Positions 52,392 to 62,300 of a DNA stretch of 64,000 nucleotides are shown in pieces. The DNA is taken from contig JAEHCK010000005.1 in assembly GCA_020696345.1 (NCBI GenBank), positions 18,549 to 82,548 on the forward strand, given 5' to 3'. Each line of letters begins with the position of its first letter. The first letter of the stretch is position 1. A program made the position numbers and the translations under genes. The DNA comes from Thermoplasmata archaeon. Lineage in GTDB: Archaea > Thermoplasmatota > Penumbrarchaeia > JAEHCK01. The notes beneath the pieces were generated by a model that was not told the DNA's origin, did not search any database, and saw nothing but the letters and a program-made list of their open reading frames with translations.

Positions 52392-55300
52392 GTGAAAAGG
52401 ATGCAAACATACAGTAATAAATTTGAAAACCAGAGATTCAAATTAGTTATTGTTACAATAGTAACATTTTTTTTATGTTCTATGATTCTTGGGTTTTTAA
52501 TTCATACCGGAACTGCCACAGCACCATTAGCTCCCGTTCTTAAAGCACCGAATGACAATGCATACCTCAATGATACGACACCTAAATTTGAATGGTTTGC
52601 TTCCTATGATAATGAGAGCGATCCTTTACGCTATGAAATTCATGTGGATGAAAAGACTGGTGATTGGAGTAGCTTGGTAATAAATTATACAACAGATTTC
52701 AATGTGACATCGTGGCAAACCGGTTCTTCGCTATCGGACGGTTCATATAAATGGCGTGCACGTGCCAATGATAACCTGAGCCTGCCAGATTCAAAAAGCA
52801 TTTGGAGTGCGGTCTGGTATTTTACAATTGATACGATCCCACCCTCAATAGTAGCCGGTTCGGGTGATTTTACCGCGTATACTGGCGATCCTTTCACGGT
52901 CTATGTGAACTACACAGGTGGTAATGTTTCAAGTGTGTCTACATCAACTATCTATTACAAGAAATCCTCAGAGGTAATTTATCGAGCTCAAATAATGCTT
53001 GAATCCACAACCAATCATTTCTACATCAATTCACAATTTTTGGGACTTAATACAACAAACGATGACGATGATTATGTATATTACATCCTCGCCGTGGACA
53101 AAGCTGAAAATAAATTCAAATATTCAAACACGGGTGGCTCTGATTTTATTATCACGGTGCTTGATAACGATCGGCCTGAAGTGATCTCAGGCACCGGTGA
53201 CATTATCACAACCACTGATGATGAGTTTTCGATTCTCATTGATTGTGTAGACAATATAGCTCTGGGTGACGCAACTTTATTTGTTCGTAAACTCGATTCG
53301 CAATGGCAAAATATTGAGCTTAATAAATTTTCACACAATAAATTTATAATTAATTATTCAGAACTGAAATCCGGTTTAGACTTGAATACATCAGATGGTA
53401 TAGACTATGAATATTATATTTTAGTGTACGACAGTTCAAATAATATTTTTAATTATTCGAATTCCAGTGGCGAACCTTGGAAAATTGTGGTGGATGATAA
53501 TGACGGACCCAAGGCCACGATAGGTTCCGGTAATCTAATTGTTACAACTGATGACCCATTCACCATACGAGCAAATTTTACAGACAATATAGATGTAATT
53601 AATGCTAATTTATTCATAAGAGAGATGGAGATACCAGAGACTGGCTGGTCCAGTAAAGCTATGATAGAGGGGTTCAAGAACAATTTTTCGATAAATTATG
53701 ATGATCTAAAATCCGATCAAACAATTCAAATGAACACCGCTACTGGTGGTATCTACGAATATTATGTATTAGCAAAAGATATCGGTAATAACCACTGCAA
53801 TTATTCACAAGCCATTGATAGATCATGGACAATTAGAGTGGTTGACAACGACCCACCAACTCTTGTAAATGGCTCGGGAGATCTCAAGGTTACAACTGAT
53901 GATCCATTCATGATTTATGCAAATCTAATTGATAATATTGATGTGAGCAATGCCCAGATCTTTATCCGTCAAGTGGATTCTGAAACCTGGTCCCACGCAT
54001 TTATGTTAAAAGAACCAAGGGATAATATTAACCGGTTTGAGATATCATACGATGTTATAAAATCTGATCTTGAAATAGAGACCACTTATGGAGGAAGTTT
54101 AGAGTACTATATAATTGCCAATGACTCTGAGGGTAATGATTATAATTATTTCGAAGGTGAGGATGATTTTTGGGAGATATTAATAACTGATAATGACCCA
54201 CCGCTATTATTGGCCAGTTCGGGTAATTTCTCTGTCATGACCAATGTTAATTTCACGATCTATGCGATCATTTACGACAATACCGAGGTAACATCTGCAA
54301 CTATTCATTATAAAATGATGGAGGTAGGTGAGGAATTCCAATCTGGCCCATGGTCTAAGTACGATATGATCTCCACCGGAAGCCCATTTGAACCGGAGCC
54401 GGATACCAATGGTAATAGTAATGGTAATAACTATAAATTCTATAATTATACGGTCACGAATCACGAGCTTGGCTTAGAGATGATCAATAATGATTTCTAT
54501 CTGGGTTATTATATAACTGTCAGTGATGAAAGTGGAAATGTAAACACTTTTGGTGATGAAACAAATCCGTACAAAATTACAATAGTGGATAATGATCCAC
54601 CTATTATTGAATCCATATCAACGGAGCCAAAGGATCTCACTGCTGCTTATGATGATGATTTCATAGTCAGGGTGAAAATAACCGATCTTGGCGGCAGTGG
54701 TTTGGATGACCAGAGCGTCATGATCAGGTACAAGCGTGGTAGTTATGATTCTACATACCATGATCATACCAATATGGCGCCTTCTCCCTCCTTGGATTAT
54801 GGGGAAAGGGAATGGCAATTTGCGATTCCCAGACCACTTAGAGATGAAAACTCGAAAGATACTAGTATCAGATATAATTGGGAATTAGTAATTGGAGAGG
54901 ATATTGATTACGAGATCAGGTGTAAAGACCTGGAAGGCAATGTTTTCGAAAGTGGAGTTCTGAGCGAATATGTTGATGTTGTACCCATCAATCATGCCCC
55001 CAACATAGAATTAATTGCTCCAACAAGTAATGAGAATGTAAGTGGCCAATATAATCTATACTGGCTGGCAACAGACCCTGACAATGATGAACTTTTTGTT
55101 GCTATCAATATAAGTGAAGACAACGGCCAGAGCTGGAAAGTATTAACCTCCGACATGGAAAATAATGGCACTTATTTGTGGGATACCACGAAATTCCAGA
55201 ACGGAGATAATTATTTAATAAAAATAATCGCCAACGACAAGGAATTGGTTGGATATGATACCATAAAAGAGCCATTCACCATTTATAATGCGGATAAAAA

Positions 55301-56099
55301 AGCCGTGGACGGTGACCTTGAAAAACCGGCAATGTCAACTACTGATAATTTATTATTAGCCAGTGCAGGCATCTCGGTGATAGTTTTCATATCCAGTTTG
55401 GGTTTTATCAGCGGTACGGAGATCGGAAAATACAAATTCTTCTCATTGTTGATCGTACCCCTATACTCGAGGATACACCATGATGAGGTTCTGGATAATT
55501 TCACGCGTGGTCAGATATTTGGGTATATCAAGGCAAGACCGGGTGAACATTATAATTCCATCAAGGAATCCTTGGGGCTTACCAATGGCACACTTTCACA
55601 TCATTTACGGATACTGGAGAAAGAAGAATTCATTCACTCACTCCGTGATGGGTTCAATGCACGATTTTATCCAAAGGGTTTCCAGGCAGACCTGACAAAT
55701 GGTGCCCAAATGACAAAATTGCAGGAGATGATATTCAATAAGATCTCCCAGCAACCCGGCATATCACAGCATGAGCTGGTGACCCAGTTTGGTGCAAGTC
55801 AACAAGTGATCAGCTATAATTTAACAAAACTTGTAAGAGAAGAAAAAATCAGGATTGTTAAACAGGGCCGAGAAAATACATATTATGCAACCATTCCTGA
55901 GCTTTCGGTGATACCATATAGGGATCAAACCCAACCCGGGATAGGCAAAATGAATGTTCCTGTCGGTCAACCCAATCAACCAACCCAAACAATTTATTAT
56001 CAAACATCATACCAACCACCGCCTATCACTCCAAAAGAATCCCAAATACCAACCACGAACCAGCAACGGTTACCACCAGCGAAAACAATAACAGAATAA
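52392..56099 (+). CDS. Membrane-anchored regulator: large Ig-like ectodomain, one membrane helix, two cytoplasmic winged-helix domains
   Basis: A 1,235-residue protein from GTG 52392 (ATG 52401 possible). N-terminal signal/anchor (about 15-38); an Fn3-like module; five or six Ig-like repeats marked by GSGDLxVTTDDPFxIxANxxDN (about 155-830); a membrane helix (about 985-1008); then cytoplasmic wHTH 1 (about 1030-1095: RGQIFGYIKARPGEHYNSIKESLGL, NGTLSHHLRILE) and wHTH 2 (about 1103-1165: QPGISQHELVTQFG, SQQVISYNLTKLVREEKI), and a Gln/Pro-rich tail. It can bind DNA while held in the membrane, like ToxR-type one-component sensors. Likely target: the adjacent surface-protein genes, perhaps its own operon. 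Confidence 0.85.
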   Translation: MKRMQTYSNKFENQRFKLVIVTIVTFFLCSMILGFLIHTGTATAPLAPVLKAPNDNAYLNDTTPKFEWFASYDNESDPLRYEIHVDEKTGDWSSLVINYTTDFNVTSWQTGSSLSDGSYKWRARANDNLSLPDSKSIWSAVWYFTIDTIPPSIVAGSGDFTAYTGDPFTVYVNYTGGNVSSVSTSTIYYKKSSEVIYRAQIMLESTTNHFYINSQFLGLNTTNDDDDYVYYILAVDKAENKFKYSNTGGSDFIITVLDNDRPEVISGTGDIITTTDDEFSILIDCVDNIALGDATLFVRKLDSQWQNIELNKFSHNKFIINYSELKSGLDLNTSDGIDYEYYILVYDSSNNIFNYSNSSGEPWKIVVDDNDGPKATIGSGNLIVTTDDPFTIRANFTDNIDVINANLFIREMEIPETGWSSKAMIEGFKNNFSINYDDLKSDQTIQMNTATGGIYEYYVLAKDIGNNHCNYSQAIDRSWTIRVVDNDPPTLVNGSGDLKVTTDDPFMIYANLIDNIDVSNAQIFIRQVDSETWSHAFMLKEPRDNINRFEISYDVIKSDLEIETTYGGSLEYYIIANDSEGNDYNYFEGEDDFWEILITDNDPPLLLASSGNFSVMTNVNFTIYAIIYDNTEVTSATIHYKMMEVGEEFQSGPWSKYDMISTGSPFEPEPDTNGNSNGNNYKFYNYTVTNHELGLEMINNDFYLGYYITVSDESGNVNTFGDETNPYKITIVDNDPPIIESISTEPKDLTAAYDDDFIVRVKITDLGGSGLDDQSVMIRYKRGSYDSTYHDHTNMAPSPSLDYGEREWQFAIPRPLRDENSKDTSIRYNWELVIGEDIDYEIRCKDLEGNVFESGVLSEYVDVVPINHAPNIELIAPTSNENVSGQYNLYWLATDPDNDELFVAINISEDNGQSWKVLTSDMENNGTYLWDTTKFQNGDNYLIKIIANDKELVGYDTIKEPFTIYNADKKAVDGDLEKPAMSTTDNLLLASAGISVIVFISSLGFISGTEIGKYKFFSLLIVPLYSRIHHDEVLDNFTRGQIFGYIKARPGEHYNSIKESLGLTNGTLSHHLRILEKEEFIHSLRDGFNARFYPKGFQADLTNGAQMTKLQEMIFNKISQQPGISQHELVTQFGASQQVISYNLTKLVREEKIRIVKQGRENTYYATIPELSVIPYRDQTQPGIGKMNVPVGQPNQPTQTIYYQTSYQPPPITPKESQIPTTNQQRLPPAKTITE

Positions 56100-56365
56100 T
56101 ATGGATAACTCCGTTTTTTTCAAGCATCGCAACTTTTTAGCCAGGATAAAATACAATAAAGCTAAATTTTGAATTTTACATTTTTCAATTTAAAGTTTTC
56201 AATTCCCTTAGCAATAATTTATCTGCTGAGTTCCCCTTTCATTCATTCATGCGGTTCACTGAAAATTAAACATAAATAGCATTAACAATGCGAATAAATG
56301 CAAGCCATAGGAAGGTGAAAGATTTGTAATAAAGATTTTTATAGTATATTGCCAATTTACTTATT
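56100..56365. other. Intergenic spacer with word-like repeats and a TATA box
   Basis: AT-rich with TTTTGAATTTTACATTTTTCAA-like words (about 56165-56210). TTTTATAGTATA at about 56336-56347 lies about 25 bases before ATG 56366, supporting a leaderless lipoprotein gene. Confidence 0.45.
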
Positions 56366-58348
56366 ATGATATGGGGTAAGAATCGATTAAAAAAAATTAC
56401 TGTATTTCTCCTAATCCTAATACTACTATCTACCATAACTGGATGTATTAATAAAAATAATAATTATAAAAAAGAAAATTCTCTAGAAATTATATTAGAA
56501 TCATTCGATCAAAATGATTACAATAATACAATAGAAATAAAGTGGTTTGCTTCTGCAAAAGATGGGGATTCTATTTTAATTTCATTATATTTTTTGTCGT
56601 TGAATGATACATGGGAAATTATTGTAGAAAATATTGATAACACAGGGATATATTATTGGAATATAGAAGACCTTCCAGAAATTGATAATAGTGAAATAAA
56701 AATTGTTGCATCAGATGGAAAATATATTGCTGAAGATTTTTCTGATAGAGTAAATATTAATCCTTCACGTCCGGATCATAAGCATTCACATCCTCCATCG
56801 ATAGAATTGATATCTCCCAATAAAAAATATTATAACTATTCAATGGATATAATTTGGAATGCTACAGATCAAGATGGCGACCAAATAATAATTAGTATCT
56901 ATTATTATTCTTCGTTGAGAATCCGGGAGATGATTATAGAAAATATCAGTAATTCTGGATATTATGTCTGGAACATAACGGGCTTTCCTATAATTAAGGA
57001 ATGTCAAATAATGATTTATGCATACGATGGGATACACTTTTCTGATGATATTTCTGATATTTTTACTATTGAACCCATTAATAAAGATAAGAATAATTCA
57101 TTTCCCCCAATCATCAAATTGATATCTCCAAATAAAAATTATTATAAGGATTCAATGAATATAATCTGGAATGCCACAGATGAAGATGGTGATTATTTAA
57201 ATATCAGTATTTATTATTATTTCAATTCAAATTGGGAAATATTAGCTGAAAACATTCAAAATACTAATATTTATATCTGGAATTTCACTGGTTTACCAAT
57301 TATTTGCAATTGTTGGATAAAAATAAATGCTACTGATGGAAAATTTTTCTCAGAAAATATATCCTCGAACTTTACAATTGTACCTTCATCATATAATGTT
57401 AGATTAGTAATAAATATCCAGACTTCAATAAATGAAGTGAAATGGAACCATGAAAATACAAAATTTGCTTCATGTTCAAGAGAGGGATATTTACATATTT
57501 GGAATGGTAATACCGGAGAATCAGAAGTTACAATATTTTATAACAATTCAGGTGAGAACAATCATATTTATTCGATATCTTGGAGTCCAGATGATTCGAA
57601 AATCGTTTCGGGTGGATTTGATAAATATGTTAAAATTTGGGATACCAAAACTGGAGAATTAATAAAAAACTCAATAAAATACAATGGAAGTATATCTGGC
57701 GTTTCATGGAGTCCTGATGGAACAAAAATTGCAGTGGCTTTTGGTAATGATGCAAATTGTATTCGAATTTTAAATTCAACCACATTTGAAGAAATATTTT
57801 ATAAAAAGGCAGATTATATAGTAAAATCTATTATTTGGAATTCAGATGGTTCTATGATCGCATATTCTGTTTATGCCAGTAACATAGGTCTTTATCCTGC
57901 AAAAATCTATATCTTAAATACAGATGATTGGTCGGTAAATACTATTCTTGAAGACAATCCAGCAGAAACACCTGAAGGTTGGGCAAATACAATCTTCGAT
58001 ATTGATTGGAGTTCTGATGATTCTAAAATTGTAGCTGGATTCAATGACAATTCAATTGCATATTGGGATCTAACAGATAATAATAATAAAAGAACTATAT
58101 CAATACATACGAGTCGAGTTTTTACAGTTTCATGGAATAAAAATGGAAATTTAATATTATCAGGTACAGAAGATGGATCAATCAAGATCTATGATATATT
58201 TAAGGATCAAGTTATTAAAAATTATCATAATTTAAATAGAGATGTAAAATCACTAGATTGGAAAAATAATGATAAAGAATTCATTTCTGGTTATTGGTAT
58301 GCCTCATATTTTGAGAGTTCAATAATAATTTGGCATTTTGATAATTAG
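56366..58348 (+). CDS. Surface lipoprotein with three Ig-like modules and a WD40 beta-propeller
   Basis: A 660-residue protein. A hydrophobic signal ends in the lipobox STITGC with Cys27 as probable lipid attachment. Three related modules of about 95 residues follow (about 40-345), the last two beginning [I/L]ISPNKxYY and containing NATDxDGD. From about 350 come WD40 repeats (WSPDDSKIVSGG, VKIWDTKTGE, WSPDGTKIA), about seven blades, making a propeller for protein interaction. Codon use is noticeably more AT-rich (AAA, ATA, AAT) than in ileS next to it, which may indicate transfer. Leaderless start likely. Partner unknown. Confidence 0.82.
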   Translation: MIWGKNRLKKITVFLLILILLSTITGCINKNNNYKKENSLEIILESFDQNDYNNTIEIKWFASAKDGDSILISLYFLSLNDTWEIIVENIDNTGIYYWNIEDLPEIDNSEIKIVASDGKYIAEDFSDRVNINPSRPDHKHSHPPSIELISPNKKYYNYSMDIIWNATDQDGDQIIISIYYYSSLRIREMIIENISNSGYYVWNITGFPIIKECQIMIYAYDGIHFSDDISDIFTIEPINKDKNNSFPPIIKLISPNKNYYKDSMNIIWNATDEDGDYLNISIYYYFNSNWEILAENIQNTNIYIWNFTGLPIICNCWIKINATDGKFFSENISSNFTIVPSSYNVRLVINIQTSINEVKWNHENTKFASCSREGYLHIWNGNTGESEVTIFYNNSGENNHIYSISWSPDDSKIVSGGFDKYVKIWDTKTGELIKNSIKYNGSISGVSWSPDGTKIAVAFGNDANCIRILNSTTFEEIFYKKADYIVKSIIWNSDGSMIAYSVYASNIGLYPAKIYILNTDDWSVNTILEDNPAETPEGWANTIFDIDWSSDDSKIVAGFNDNSIAYWDLTDNNNKRTISIHTSRVFTVSWNKNGNLILSGTEDGSIKIYDIFKDQVIKNYHNLNRDVKSLDWKNNDKEFISGYWYASYFESSIIIWHFDN

Positions 58349-58624
58349 AAAATATTTTTCAATAAAGTCCAAATTAAATATTGATCCATCCAATTATCTA
58401 TTTTTATCTAATGATTCTTGCTCAGTTCCATTCACCAACCCCCGCCCTGCTGAGTACCACCAAAGAATCCGGGCTCAGCGATATCTCACGACTTTTGCAT
58501 TTTGCAATTTCCAATTTCCAATTTCCCCATTAACCATAAATCAACAACAAATTATTTTTATACAAGTTCAATATTATCATTTCCCCCAGAATAGATCAAT
58601 CTCAAACAGTACGGGGCATAGACC
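58349..58624. other. Intergenic spacer
   Basis: Contains TTTTGCATTTTGCAATTTCC-type words (about 58492-58535) and an AT-rich stretch (TTATTTTTATACAAG, about 58550-58566) that may hold the ileS promoter. No gene or structured RNA recognised. Confidence 0.4.
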
Positions 58625-61600
58625 ATGATCGAACAAGTGCAGAAAAGCTATAACCCTCAAGAATTAGAAAGCAAGATCGCAAAATACTGGGTTGATTCAA
58701 AAGCCTATGAATACACCCGCGAAGCGCGAGCTTCCGGGAAAGACTTCTATTTCATAGACGGCCCGCCATACACCAGCGGCAATATCCACCTGGGTACTGC
58801 GTGGAATAAGATCTTGAAGGACACTGTGATCAGATACCGGCGTATGAACGGAAACAACGTTCGCGACCAGGCAGGATTTGACATGCACGGGCTGCCCATC
58901 GAAGTCCAGGTGGAAAAGGAGATGGGGTTCAAACAGAAACAGGACATCAAGAATTTTGGCATGGAGAATTTCATCAATAAATGCCGTGAATTTGCATTGG
59001 GACACAAGGACACCATGACCGAGCAGTTCAAATCACTTGGTGTCTGGCTTGACTGGGAGAATCCGTACCTCACTATCACCAATAGTTACATTAATTCAGC
59101 CTGGTGGACCTTGAAGCGCGCCCATGAGCAGGATCTATTGACCCGCGCAGAGCGCGTTCTAACCTGGTGTCCCCGGTGCGAGACCGCACTTGCGGAAGCA
59201 GAGGTAGAGTACTGGGACGAGACAGATCACTCGATCTATGTACGGTTCCCCGTGAAAGGCAAAGAAAATGAACACATTCTGATCTGGACCACCACGCCCT
59301 GGACATTACCCGCCGATCTTGCGGTGAGCGTGCATCCGAATTTCAAGTATGCCCGGGTGAAATTCAGAAAGGGTGACAAAGAGGAGATATTGATCCTGGT
59401 CGAAGAACGTGTGGATGAGATCAAAGAGATCGGCGAGTATGACGATTACGAGATCGTGGAGTTGATCGACGGCCAGGACATGGAAGGTATGAAATATATA
59501 CATCCGTTGCTAGAAGAGGTACCGTACCAAAATCAACCCCACGATCTTTATTATCTGCACCGGGTTGTGCTTGCGGATTATGTGACCGCAGACATGACCG
59601 GCTGCGTGCATACCGCCCCCGGGCACGGTCCGGACGATTTTGAAACCGGTAAGGCCTATGATCTACCCGCATTCTGCCCCATAGACGAGGCTGGTGTGTT
59701 TACCGAAGAGGGTGGGAAATATGCAGGCAAGTTCACCAAAGATGCCGATGAGCAGATCATCCAGGAGCTCCGGGATAAAGGGTTAATGCTTTGGAACGGC
59801 AAGATCGAGCATCGGTTTGGCCATTGCTGGCGGTGTAAAACACCAGTCACATATCGCGCTACCAAACAATGGTTCCTAAAGGTGACGGAAATTCGAAATA
59901 AGATGCTCGAAGAGATAAAGCGCATACGCTGGGTGCCTGAATGGGCCGGGAGTTCACGACTATATCAATGGGTGGAGAATACACGTGATTGGTGTATCTC
60001 GCGCCAACGTTATTGGGGCATACCTTTGCCTATCTGGAAATGCGATGATTGCAATGAATTGATCGTCATAGGCAAGGAATCTGAGCTGGAAGGTAAAGAG
60101 GGTTACGAACCTGGCATGGACCTGCATCGACCCTGGATCGACAACGTTAAATTGAAATGCCCGAAATGCGATAAAACGACCTCACGTGTACTGGATGTAC
60201 TGGATGTCTGGTTCGATTCTGCAGTATGCTCGTGGGCACAGTTGGGGTTCCCGGTCAAAGATTCCGAGTTCAAACGCTGGTGGCCCTGTAATTGGATCAC
60301 CGAAGCACATGATCAGACCCGCGGCTGGTTCTATTCGCAGTTAGGTGCAAGTGTGATCGCATTCAACAAGATACCCTACGATTCGGTATTGATGCATGGT
60401 TGGGCCCTGGATAAGGACGGCAAACCAATGTCGAAGTCTTCGGGCAATGCTGTGAAGCCATCCGACATTACCGGTAAATATGGTGTTGATTCGTTCAGAT
60501 TTTACCTTTTACGCGCGTCCGCACCCTGGGAGGACATTCCGTTCAATGAAATCGGTGTCAGCAATTCTAACAGGATGTTGAACATCCTATGGAATGTCTA
60601 TTTGTTCTCAACAACTTATATGGCGCTTGATAAGTATGACCCCAGCAAGAATACCTATGACGAGATAAAAGGGAGTCTATCACCCGAAGATAGGTGGTTA
60701 TACTCCTCTATGGAATCTCTCAAAAAAACCGTGACCACCGAGTTCGAAGAGTTCAATATGCACAAGCTCAGCCGTGCACTGGAACACTTTATTAACGAAG
60801 ATCTATCACGATGGTACATACGGTTGATCCGGGATCGACTATGGGTAGAATCGGAGAATCTTGAAAAATTATCGGCATATCGGACCTTGTACGATATTTT
60901 ACTCGATCTATCAAAATTAATGGCGCCGATCACACCTCATATCGCAGAGGAGATCTATAAAAACTTGGATGGTTCGAAGCAAACCATACATGCGGTAGAT
61001 TGGCCAACTGTGGATGATACGAAGATCAACCGGGATCTTGAACAGCAGATGGTAATCGTGCGCGACCTGGTGGAGGCCGTGCTCAGTGCACGCCAAAAGG
61101 CAAACCTGAAACTACGCTGGCCGTGCAAAAGGATCATAATTAATACGGAAGATCAAGCCGTTCATGGAGCGATAAGTGCGTTTGAAGATATTCTTCTTAA
61201 CCAGAGTAATACCAAGGCCATAGAATTCCTCACGCCCGGTGAGGTTTGGTCTGAAGCCAGACTGGAGCTGCAGCCGCAATTCAAGGTGCTGGGCCCGGCA
61301 TTCAAGAATAAGGCTTCCGCCGTGGCAGAGGCGCTAAAACAGCAGGATGCACAGAGCGTAAAGAGTGCTCTGGCTGCCGGTGAATGCAAGTACGAGCTCG
61401 AGGTTTCAGGCGAGAAATTCGTTATTACCTCTGACATGGTCAAGGTTACCCAAGAGTTACCAGATCAAATAATCGGTGCACATTTTAAGGGTGGATTATT
61501 ATATATTGATACCGAGCTAACGCCCGAGCTGCGTGGCGAAGGGTTCGCCCGCGAGGTTGTCAGGCGGATCCAGGAGATGCGCAAGGAGATGGATCTGCAG

Positions 61601-61801
61601 GTGGAAGATAGTATTGATACAACCGTGAACATAAGCTCAGAGTTGGCAGGGCTGGTGGAGAATTGGCATGGGTACATATCAAAAGAAACACGGTCAAAAA
61701 AACTTGCAATAACCTCGGATGTGCCGGTGGTGGGTACATACACTAAAGATTGGCTGGTCAATGACGAAAATATCAAGATCGGTCTAACAAAACGTGAATA
61801 G
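58625..61801 (+). CDS. ileS: Isoleucyl-tRNA synthetase
   Basis: A 1,058-residue class I synthetase of the archaeal/eukaryotic type. ATP-site motifs are HLGT (55-58) and the KMSKS-loop variant KPMSKSSGN (600-608); an editing CP1 domain (about 190-400), the tRNA-interaction WSNRMLN-like region and zinc-type CxxC motifs (CPRCETALAE, CDDC, CPKC) are present. It charges tRNA-Ile and edits valine. No clear ribosome binding site precedes the ATG at 58625. The stop is followed at once by a 27-bp tandem array. Confidence 0.96.
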   Translation: MIEQVQKSYNPQELESKIAKYWVDSKAYEYTREARASGKDFYFIDGPPYTSGNIHLGTAWNKILKDTVIRYRRMNGNNVRDQAGFDMHGLPIEVQVEKEMGFKQKQDIKNFGMENFINKCREFALGHKDTMTEQFKSLGVWLDWENPYLTITNSYINSAWWTLKRAHEQDLLTRAERVLTWCPRCETALAEAEVEYWDETDHSIYVRFPVKGKENEHILIWTTTPWTLPADLAVSVHPNFKYARVKFRKGDKEEILILVEERVDEIKEIGEYDDYEIVELIDGQDMEGMKYIHPLLEEVPYQNQPHDLYYLHRVVLADYVTADMTGCVHTAPGHGPDDFETGKAYDLPAFCPIDEAGVFTEEGGKYAGKFTKDADEQIIQELRDKGLMLWNGKIEHRFGHCWRCKTPVTYRATKQWFLKVTEIRNKMLEEIKRIRWVPEWAGSSRLYQWVENTRDWCISRQRYWGIPLPIWKCDDCNELIVIGKESELEGKEGYEPGMDLHRPWIDNVKLKCPKCDKTTSRVLDVLDVWFDSAVCSWAQLGFPVKDSEFKRWWPCNWITEAHDQTRGWFYSQLGASVIAFNKIPYDSVLMHGWALDKDGKPMSKSSGNAVKPSDITGKYGVDSFRFYLLRASAPWEDIPFNEIGVSNSNRMLNILWNVYLFSTTYMALDKYDPSKNTYDEIKGSLSPEDRWLYSSMESLKKTVTTEFEEFNMHKLSRALEHFINEDLSRWYIRLIRDRLWVESENLEKLSAYRTLYDILLDLSKLMAPITPHIAEEIYKNLDGSKQTIHAVDWPTVDDTKINRDLEQQMVIVRDLVEAVLSARQKANLKLRWPCKRIIINTEDQAVHGAISAFEDILLNQSNTKAIEFLTPGEVWSEARLELQPQFKVLGPAFKNKASAVAEALKQQDAQSVKSALAAGECKYELEVSGEKFVITSDMVKVTQELPDQIIGAHFKGGLLYIDTELTPELRGEGFAREVVRRIQEMRKEMDLQVEDSIDTTVNISSELAGLVENWHGYISKETRSKKLAITSDVPVVGTYTKDWLVNDENIKIGLTKRE

Positions 61802-61940
61802 TAATCGAACTGGGTTGATGCTGAACCGTAATCATGATGGATTAATGCTTGATCGTAGTCGAGCTTAATTTATGCTTGATTGTAATCGAGCAGGGTTGAT
61901 GCTGGATCGTAATCGAGCTGGGTTAATGCTGGATCGTCCA
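61802..61940. repeat. 27-bp tandem array (array B), five units
   Basis: GTAATC/GTAGTC words recur at 61801, 61828, 61855, 61882, 61909 and (partial) 61936, always exactly 27 bp apart. Unit consensus resembles GATCGTAATCGAGCTGGGTT followed by GATGCTG, the same family as array A at 41866. It directly follows the ileS stop codon. No unique spacers. Confidence 0.88.
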
Positions 61941-61983
61941 TCGGTTTCGTTAATCGGTTAGTAACAATTAATCGAGGAAATAC

Positions 61984-62083
61984 AGTGAGCGAGCAGGCTA
62001 ACCTCGAGTTTTGTGATGGTGAACCGTAGTTCACGTACGGTTCTGTGAGGGCGTGGTGGTGAGACTTCCCCGCACTACTCGAC
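61984..62083 (+). mobile_element. Decayed group II intron 3' end (domain V/VI remnant)
   Basis: A degenerate domain V (GAACCGTA...TACGGTTC, 62021-62043, with the upper stem lost) is followed by a domain VI-like stretch TGTGAGGGCGTGGTGGTGAG and ends CTACTCGAC, where introns end in AY. A 37-base block here is identical to the element at 63739-63775. The left part (61985-62026) carries the decayed SEQANLEF fragment also seen at 48766. No reverse transcriptase gene remains. The rest of the spacer up to 62300 is AT-rich and unremarkable. Confidence 0.55.
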
Positions 62084-62300
62084 CGAAATATGCGATAGAA
62101 ATATGAATGTAATTGACGAGTCCATGCTCTCAAAGTGGATTTATATTTCTGAGGTAATACGGATAGAAAAGGTTAGAAGATAGAACACTCTACGGATATA
62201 AAATAATTAAATTTAAGAAACTTCATATATAAAACCTTTCATTCCATCTATCCTACCCACAAGATTTTAATCCACAGAACACATATAGTTACCAGATAGG

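Noticed and set aside
61802..61940. CRISPR array
   Set aside because: 27-bp units abut each other with no spacers.
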